NCBI GenBank assembly: GCA_964426915.1
Contig: CAYRTD010000014.1
Location: forward strand, 1-48,634
Origin: CAYRTD01 sp964426915
GTDB taxonomy: Bacteria > Bacteroidota > Bacteroidia > Bacteroidales > GCA-2748055
Direction of reading: 5' to 3'
DNA: 48,634 nt
A program made the translations under genes and the position numbers. Under the pieces are notes generated by a model, which worked only from the letters and a program-made list of their open reading frames with translations, was not told the DNA's origin and ran no database searches. Shown here piece by piece: positions 43,873 through 48,634 of this stretch (positions are counted from its first letter, which is position 1; each line of letters begins with the position of its first letter).

Positions 43873-44376
43873 TCAGGAGTAATCTTTCAAAGATTCCATC
43901 AACTTCTTACGTGTAAAGAAAATCCGGCTCTTTACCGTACCTATTTTAAGATCAAGCTTATCAGCGATTTCCTTATACTTGAATCCTTCAGTATGCATTC
44001 TGAATGGGACTTTAAAATCATCATCAAGTGCCTCAATGGCTTTATTGATTTCCCGGTAGTGATATTCAGAATCTGGTTTGATAAGATGGGATTCTTTACT
44101 ATTATTAAGGTAATATAGATCCTTTGTATTATCTACTGTTGTATTTTCCCGGACAGACTTACGGTAATTATTAATGAAAGTATTTTTCATAATCGTGTAT
44201 GCCCATGCTTTCAGGTTTGTAAACTCCTGAAATTTATCCCGGTAGGTAAGAGCCTTTAGGTAAGTTTCTTGTAGCAAGTCTTTGGCCTCATCCCTGTTTG
44301 ATGTCAGACTTAATGCAAATCTTTCCAGGCTGTCTTCCATGTTGATCAGTTCATTATTGAATTCCATTGCTGTCAT
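43873..44376 (-). CDS. ECF-type RNA polymerase sigma factor
   Basis: 167 residues. Region 2: DEAKDLLQETYLKALTYRDKF..NLKAWAYTIMKNTFINNYRK. Region 4: EALDDDFKVPFRMHTEGFKYKEIADKLDLKIGTVKSRIFFTRKKL. There is no anti-sigma gene next to it, so it may be controlled at the level of transcription. An 18-base palindrome lies at 44393-44410, 17 bases before the start. I infer that this sigma factor is a target of the B12-dependent MerR regulator upstream. An alternative start at the fourth codon (Met) would shorten it by three residues. Confidence 0.93.
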   Translation of the reverse strand: MTAMEFNNELINMEDSLERFALSLTSNRDEAKDLLQETYLKALTYRDKFQEFTNLKAWAYTIMKNTFINNYRKSVRENTTVDNTKDLYYLNNSKESHLIKPDSEYHYREINKAIEALDDDFKVPFRMHTEGFKYKEIADKLDLKIGTVKSRIFFTRKKLMESLKDYS

Positions 44377-44709
44377 GATTTCTGTTTTTTAGTGTTAAAA
44401 ATGTTTAACAAATATACAACAAGATTCAACAAAAATCCAAATATATAATGGTCATAAAGCTTGATTTTTGAGATTTTTATAAATAAGATAAATTTTTAAA
44501 ACCCCTAAATATACCGGCTTATATGCATTTTTTACATGAGTTTTCTAAATAGATTTTAAACAAAAATTTAATGTTTAATAAATATTGAAATTACTTAAAC
44601 GTTATATAGATAGTAATCCTGATTGAATTCGGCAGAAATGTAACCCCCGAGTTATTAAGGGCTTAAGCTGAATGCGATTTTGTTTTTAATAGTTTTTATT
44701 TCAGGACAC
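44377..44709. other. regulatory gap upstream of the ECF sigma gene
   Basis: 333 AT-rich bases between the sigma gene and repeat copy D. Besides the palindrome at 44393-44410 they hold scattered TTAAACA/TGTTTAA half-sites (TTTTAAACA near 44554, TGTTTAAT near 44572, CTTAAACG near 44594). No gene is seen. Confidence 0.5.
44393..44410. promoter_or_regulatory. palindromic operator candidate of the ECF sigma gene
   Basis: TGTTAAA-AATG-TTTAACA is a perfect inverted repeat with 7-bp arms and a 4-base spacer, centred 25 bases upstream of the sigma factor start. It resembles the palindrome upstream of the MerR-type gene (TGTTTAA-N3-TTAAACA). Confidence 0.6.
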
Positions 44710-44899
44710 TAATTAGTGTCCGTCAATAAAGTCGGGAGTCTGTTTCAGAACCGAACCGCCAATTGGCGGTGAGCTCAGCGAAGCTAATTTTCGAGATCAA
44801 GACTTGCGCAGCCGGAAAAAGCGGAGTTTACTCGTGTAAATGAGCATTTTTCCGGCAAGCATAACGCAGATATCGGACATTATGGACAGACTCTAATTA
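44710..44899 (+). repeat. MITE-like dispersed element, copy D
   Basis: 190 bases, the best defined copy. The ends TAATTAGTGTCCGTCAATA and the reverse complement of TATGGACAGACTCTAATTA match at 16 of 19 positions. Inside is CCGCCAATTGGCGG, a perfect palindrome, then the shared core, then a hairpin segment with arms GCCGGAAAAA and TTTTTCCGGC that copy A lacks. The right end contains the stop codon of the MerR-type gene (TTA, 44897-44899). Non-coding. Confidence 0.8.
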
Positions 44900-45790
44900 A
44901 GCGGAGGTTTCAATCTCTTTAAGGAATAACTGAAAATCAGTGGTGCTTTTTATCTGTTTTGTATTTTCCGGGAGCCTGGCGTTTATTTTAACCCCCTCGT
45001 AGGCTGAAAATAATATTGTTTGTTCAGGATATTTATCAGCGAGTGATTTTATGTATTTGCTTACGTCAATCCCTGTTATGGAGGAACTGAAGGAAGTAAT
45101 GATATACTCACAGGGACGAATGGTTGTAACAGATTTCAAATCCTCAAACGGTACTGATTGACCAAGGTATATGACTTTATGGCCTCTTTTTTTCAGTAGA
45201 TAATGATTAAAGAGCAAACTGATCTCATGAAGTTCACCCTCAGGCAGGTAAAGAATAAATGATTTGGATTGTGGGCTGATATTCTCTACGGTACTGTCTA
45301 TTGCAACAATTAACTTCTGGCGGATAAGGTTGGAGATAAAATGTTCCTGTGCAGGATTGATAGCTCCCGTGAGCCAGAGTATGCCGATTTTCTCGAAAAA
45401 AGGATAAATTGTATGTATGAGAGTTTTCTCAAAACCATCACGCAGGATTGAAAATGAAAGTATTTTCTCAAATCTTTTTTCATCCATTTCAATCATTGAC
45501 AGGACCAGGTTATCAAGGGTATATTCATTATCCTGTTCGCTGGCGGAAAGATCCTTTATTTTCTCACAGATTTCTTTGTTGTCCAGATTGGCCAGATGAG
45601 AAATCTTCATGCCCTTCCTGTTAAGCAGGGCAATGTTCATAATTTTTTTCAGATCTTCATCATCATAATACCGAATGTTGGTTTCCGTTCTCTTTGGCTC
45701 TACAAGGTTATATCGCTTTTCCCATATTCTGAGTGTGTGAGCTTTAATACCCGATAGTTTTTCCAAATCTTTTATTGAATAACTCGCCAT
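44897..45790 (-). CDS. MerR family regulator with cobalamin-binding domain (CarH/LitR-type photoreceptor)
   Basis: 297 residues. An N-terminal MerR winged helix-turn-helix (SIKDLEKLSGIKAHTLRIWEKRY) is followed by a helical cap domain and a B12-binding Rossmann domain. The CarH signature W-x9-EH is exact: Trp139 and Glu149-His150 (WLTGAINPAQEH). The cobalt-ligand motif ExHxx[G] reads ELHEIS with His188; the usual glycine is Ser191. YLGQSVP follows. In CarH and LitR, adenosylcobalamin holds a DNA-bound tetramer in the dark, and light breaks it. By homology this one is a light-sensitive repressor. It lies upstream of an ECF sigma, folE and SDR. The last codons and the stop lie in repeat copy D. 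Confidence 0.92.
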   Translation of the reverse strand: MASYSIKDLEKLSGIKAHTLRIWEKRYNLVEPKRTETNIRYYDDEDLKKIMNIALLNRKGMKISHLANLDNKEICEKIKDLSASEQDNEYTLDNLVLSMIEMDEKRFEKILSFSILRDGFEKTLIHTIYPFFEKIGILWLTGAINPAQEHFISNLIRQKLIVAIDSTVENISPQSKSFILYLPEGELHEISLLFNHYLLKKRGHKVIYLGQSVPFEDLKSVTTIRPCEYIITSFSSSITGIDVSKYIKSLADKYPEQTILFSAYEGVKINARLPENTKQIKSTTDFQLFLKEIETSA

Positions 45791-45810
45791 TTTTTAAAAA
45801 TACCCGTTTT

Positions 45811-45827
45811 TGTTTAAAGATTAAACA
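45811..45827. promoter_or_regulatory. palindromic operator candidate of the MerR-type gene
   Basis: TGTTTAA-AGA-TTAAACA is a perfect inverted repeat 20 bases upstream of the MerR-type start. A second one, TTTAA-ACA-TTAAA, follows at about 45834, and AAAGATTAAACA returns near 45875. The position suggests autoregulation by the encoded protein. Confidence 0.65.
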
Positions 45828-45898
45828 TAAGCTTTAAACATTAAAAATTGCAAAAGGTTTATTTTTATTCCTTAAAAGATTAAACAGATAAAGGATTT

Positions 45899-46546
45899 TT
45901 ATAATTTTCTAATTAACATCAAGCCATCCCGAAGGGGGAGGAGCAGATTTTCGGTTTGCTTGTCACAGTTAATCAAGGTATTAAAATCACGGATAGCTTT
46001 TGTGGTGTTATCATTTCTAAATTCATCATCAATTACTTTCCCGTCCCATAATACATTATCAGCAATAATGAGCCCTCCCGATTTAAGCCTGGGCATTACC
46101 AGATGATAATATTCACAATACTGTTCTTTTTCGGCATCTATGAATATAAGATCAAATTGTTCATCCAGGTCCGGAAGGATATGTATAGCATCACCGGTTA
46201 TGCGTTCGATTTTCTCTGAAAGCCCCGCTTTTTTAAAGAATGTTTCATGAAGTTCTTCAAGCTCATCATTTATTTCGATGGTGATTAGTTTTCCGTCTTC
46301 ATTGAGGCCCCTTGCCAGGCAAATTGCCGAATATCCGGTATATGTGCCTATTTCAAGGATTCGCCGGGGACGGATAAGCTTGCTGATCATTTCGAGAAAC
46401 TTTCCCTGTACCGGCCCGGAGATCATTCGCGGATGAATAATCTTAAGAAAGGTGTGTCTGCGAAGTTCAGAAAGAACTTCGTCCTCGCTGCTTGTATGAT
46501 CTTCAATATACTGCAGTATTTTCGGATTCAGGTCAAAGAGATCCAT
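45899..46546 (-). CDS. SAM-dependent O-methyltransferase
   Basis: 215 residues, class I methyltransferase of the catechol/caffeoyl-CoA O-methyltransferase group. SAM site: ILEIGTYTGYSAICLARGL and ITIEINDE; metal site: FIDAEKEQYCEYYHLV and IADNVLWDG, with the acidic residues that bind Mg/Ca. The substrate is unknown; small diphenols are usual in the family. Its ATG overlaps the stop of the M16 peptidase (TAATG), so translation is coupled. Confidence 0.9.
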   Translation of the reverse strand: MDLFDLNPKILQYIEDHTSSEDEVLSELRRHTFLKIIHPRMISGPVQGKFLEMISKLIRPRRILEIGTYTGYSAICLARGLNEDGKLITIEINDELEELHETFFKKAGLSEKIERITGDAIHILPDLDEQFDLIFIDAEKEQYCEYYHLVMPRLKSGGLIIADNVLWDGKVIDDEFRNDNTTKAIRDFNTLINCDKQTENLLLPLRDGLMLIRKL

Positions 46547-47766
46547 TAGTGATATTGTAAAATTGATATTTTATTTCTGTCCAGTATTTCATTAGCCGAC
46601 TCAAAGAGGTCATCTGCCGTGACATTTTCGATCTTTCTGCTGATATCTTCCAGTGAATCGACCCGGTTAAATAAGAGAATTCTTTTCCCCATTGAAAGCA
46701 TAACATGTTCATGACTGTCAGCTGAAATGGCAACCTGGCCAAGCAGTTGCTTCTTGGCTTTACTGAGTTGAAGGGTTCCAAGCTTCTTCTCCCTCAGGTT
46801 ACGGAATTCTTTAAAAACAAGATCAAGGCTCTTTTGAAACTTTTCTTTGTCGCAGCCGAAGTAAACATTTAGAAGACCGGTATCTGAATAACTGATGTAT
46901 TGTGATTCCACATTATAGGAATATCCGCTTTTTTCTCTCAGGCTCATGTTCAGCCGGCTGTTCAGACCCGGACCACCAAGGATATTATTCAGCAGGGCAA
47001 GGTTTGTTCTTCTTTCATCCTGGGAATTGTATGCGGTATTTCCCAGGGTGCAATGAATCTGATGTGTATTTTTCCGGGAATAGATAACTTCGGGAATATA
47101 AGAATTCGGTTTTACCCGCTTGCGTGAACGTTTTTTATGTTGTGCCCTGCCAAAATATTTTTCCGCAAGGCTAATGAATTTTTTAAAAGAAATATCACCA
47201 ACCGAGCTTATTACCATTTCTTCCGTCGAATAATTATCGGCCATAAATTTCTTGATATCCTCCCGTGTGAAAGAAAGAATATTTTTGTCGTTTCCGAGAA
47301 TGCTTCGGCCAATTGCATGTCCGTTAAATACCTGTTCTTCAAATTCATCGAATATCAGTTCATAAGGAGTATCCTTATAAGATAAGATCTCATCAAGAAT
47401 GATATTTTTCTCGCGGTTTATCTCTTTTTGGGGAAATATGGAATGAAAAAGAATATCGTAGATCAGTTCCATTGCCCGGTTATAGTCCTGTTTGAGAAAA
47501 GAAGCATATACACAGGTATCCTCCTTGGTGGTATAAGCATTGATCTCTCCCCCCACATCCTCCATTCGCGAGAGGATATGCCAGGCTTTCCTGTTTTTCG
47601 TCCCTTTAAAGATGACATGTTCAATAAAGTGCGCCATCCCGTGTTCTTCCTTCAGTTCATCCCTCGATCCGGTATGCACAATAAAGCCCATATGAGCCAC
47701 AAGGTTTTTAACCGGATGGTGCACCAGTCTTATGCCATTGGAAAGTGTATGTGTATGAATTTCCAT
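46546..47766 (-). CDS. M16 family metallopeptidase (insulinase/pitrilysin type)
   Basis: 406 residues. The inverted zinc motif HxxEH is His46-Phe-Ile-Glu49-His50 (HFIEHVIFKGT); the third ligand Glu lies in the NREKNIILDEILSYKDTP helix. It has the size of one bacterial M16B half-enzyme with two homologous domains. Such proteins degrade short unfolded peptides and are usually cytoplasmic when no signal peptide is present, as here. It is coupled to the O-methyltransferase gene. No special partner is seen. Confidence 0.94.
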   Translation of the reverse strand: MEIHTHTLSNGIRLVHHPVKNLVAHMGFIVHTGSRDELKEEHGMAHFIEHVIFKGTKNRKAWHILSRMEDVGGEINAYTTKEDTCVYASFLKQDYNRAMELIYDILFHSIFPQKEINREKNIILDEILSYKDTPYELIFDEFEEQVFNGHAIGRSILGNDKNILSFTREDIKKFMADNYSTEEMVISSVGDISFKKFISLAEKYFGRAQHKKRSRKRVKPNSYIPEVIYSRKNTHQIHCTLGNTAYNSQDERRTNLALLNNILGGPGLNSRLNMSLREKSGYSYNVESQYISYSDTGLLNVYFGCDKEKFQKSLDLVFKEFRNLREKKLGTLQLSKAKKQLLGQVAISADSHEHVMLSMGKRILLFNRVDSLEDISRKIENVTADDLFESANEILDRNKISILQYH

Positions 47767-47863
47767 CGGGCAAAGGTAGTAATAAATAGCCCCATAAACT
47801 TTCGGGTTTTCGGGTTTTTTGTTAAGTTTTTCCAGTTTGTATCCACGCCTTTTTCTTCATTTT

Positions 47864-48190
47864 TTAAGAGGACCTGCGCCCAAACCACTTCTTCACTCTG
47901 TCTTTGAGCAGGAGAATGAGCTCCTTGCCTAAAAAAGCAAGTGATCCGTAAAACAGGATCTCACCCATAATAAAGATCCCCAGGATAACACCTGCAGTCT
48001 GACCTGTCTTCAGATCCAGGATATTCCCTATAATAGCCCCAATGGCAGGAGATGCTAAGATCAGTACGTAACTCAATATCTGGATTCCGAACAAAAACTT
48101 TTTGAAAGGAGTGTTCACAAGGCTTTTCAGAGTCCTTTTTTGTGTCTGATCAGTAATAAGGCTATTTTTCTGCTCCGGTTTGGTTGTCAT
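47864..48190 (-). CDS. small two-helix membrane protein ('transporter suffix' type)
   Basis: 108 residues from the ATG at 48190. After a basic N-terminal segment (about 1-30) there are two long hydrophobic helices: about 33-55 (FGIQILSYVLILASPAIGAIIG) and 66-90 (GQTAGVILGIFIMGEILFYGSLAFLGKEL). The basic C-terminus ends KKWFGRRSS. The second helix with GE-x5-G-x5-GKE resembles the short 'transporter suffix domain' proteins; function unknown. A frame to 48319 gives 43 more residues, but these show no signal or membrane pattern, so I take the shorter start. Confidence 0.6.
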   Translation of the reverse strand: MTTKPEQKNSLITDQTQKRTLKSLVNTPFKKFLFGIQILSYVLILASPAIGAIIGNILDLKTGQTAGVILGIFIMGEILFYGSLAFLGKELILLLKDRVKKWFGRRSS

Positions 48191-48516
48191 TTTTAGAATC
48201 TTCAGATGGTAACAGATTCCTAACATCAGATTTCCGGAGATGTTCATCGAAAACATTTTGTCATCCAAATGCAAGTTACTCTGAGATCGGGATCTGAAAA
48301 GGTGGAAAAAAGAATGCATTTTTATATTAGCACTATTTTTTTCAGGTCCATTTTTGTTCTCTGTTAATAATTTAAGATTTAATTGCAGAGCATATCCAGG
48401 CCATTCTTACATATCCGGATGGAGAATATTCAGGATATAAGCTTTTCTTCTTTCCTGGGGAATATTTAGAGAACTTATAAATATTCATTCTGTCCTGCAC
48501 TTTTTCAACATTTTTT
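48191..48516. other. 326-base gap near the window end, nothing identified
   Basis: This is the upstream region of the small membrane protein gene. AT-rich, without an open frame that looks like a gene and without recognised repeats. Confidence 0.4.
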
Positions 48517-48546
48517 TTTGAGCTAAGGTTTTTTTATCTAAATTTG
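48517..48546 (+). promoter_or_regulatory. strong promoter directed out of the window
   Basis: TTTG (48517-48520), an 18-base spacer and TAAATTTG (48539-48546, exact TAnnTTTG match). The 80 bases after it form a GC-rich hairpin (CCGGC-AGA-G-GCCGG near 48572-48585) and contain no start codon with an open frame, so the transcript begins with a structured leader or RNA gene that continues past the edge. Confidence 0.6.
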
Positions 48547-48634
48547 CACCACTCAAAACGAATAGCATTTTTTCCGGCAGAGGCCGGGGGCTGTTGCCTG
48601 ATGTTTTCAGAGTAAACATAAGTGTCGGTGCCAT

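Overview
The window is ordinary chromosomal DNA of a Bacteroidota bacterium, most likely an anaerobic or facultative member of the Bacteroidales/Marinilabiliales side of the phylum. The signs are an AT-rich sequence with weak ribosome binding sites, TTTG/TAnnTTTG-type promoters, a degraded type IX secretion sorting domain, a superoxide reductase, an M23-dxr-rseP-tatA cluster, an ExbB/ExbD cluster with a divergent membrane protein in its middle, and best family matches to Bacteroidota throughout. This is inference from gene content; no 16S gene is present.

Layout. 1-1.1 kb: the 3' end of an AbgT-type transporter, then a headless dinB remnant. 1.3-5.6 kb: superoxide reductase, then a + strand cluster of M23 peptidase, dxr, rseP and tatA closed by a terminator. 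5.6-10 kb: accessory genes on the - strand (lipoprotein, LRR protein, double GNAT protein, SiaC-like phosphoprotein, small ribbon-helix-helix-like protein). 10-24.4 kb: housekeeping (flippase, glycosyltransferase, rnhB, aspS, tadA, aroA, proline dehydrogenase, dprA, gdhA, tatD, ansA). 24.5-27.7 kb: tRNA-Ser(GGA) and the ExbB-X-ExbD-ExbD proton-channel operon. 27.8-29.7 kb: a polyprenyl-type glycosyltransferase and a flippase-like membrane protein. 29.7-30.9 kb: an accessory patch with paired palindromes, a candidate small RNA, a sorting-domain fragment, a four-helix-bundle (IVS-type) gene between low-complexity repeats, and tRNA-Arg(CCG). 30.9-39.6 kb: leuS, a second M23 peptidase, purN, acpP-fabF-rnc and asnB. 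40.2-45.8 kb: a probable light/oxidative-stress locus. 45.9-48.2 kb: O-methyltransferase, M16 peptidase, small membrane protein. The end holds a strong promoter firing out of the window.

The most interesting part is 40.2-45.8 kb. A MerR-type regulator carries the W-x9-EH signature and the cobalt-ligand histidine of CarH/LitR adenosylcobalamin photoreceptors. It lies in line with an ECF sigma factor, GTP cyclohydrolase I and an SDR whose catalytic tyrosine is an isoleucine, and faces DoxX, SRPBCC and DUF429 genes. Near-perfect palindromes lie just upstream of both the regulator (TGTTTAA-N3-TTAAACA) and the sigma factor (TGTTAAA-N4-TTTAACA), so a light-relieved repressor that controls itself and the sigma factor is a concrete hypothesis. 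No photolyase or carotenoid gene is in the window.

The second notable structure is a family of four dispersed, apparently non-coding elements (9070-9275, 21070-21199, 39800-40026, 44710-44899) with imperfect terminal inverted repeats and a shared core. They look like miniature inverted-repeat elements. One lies directly upstream of gdhA and another ends on the stop codon of the photoreceptor gene.
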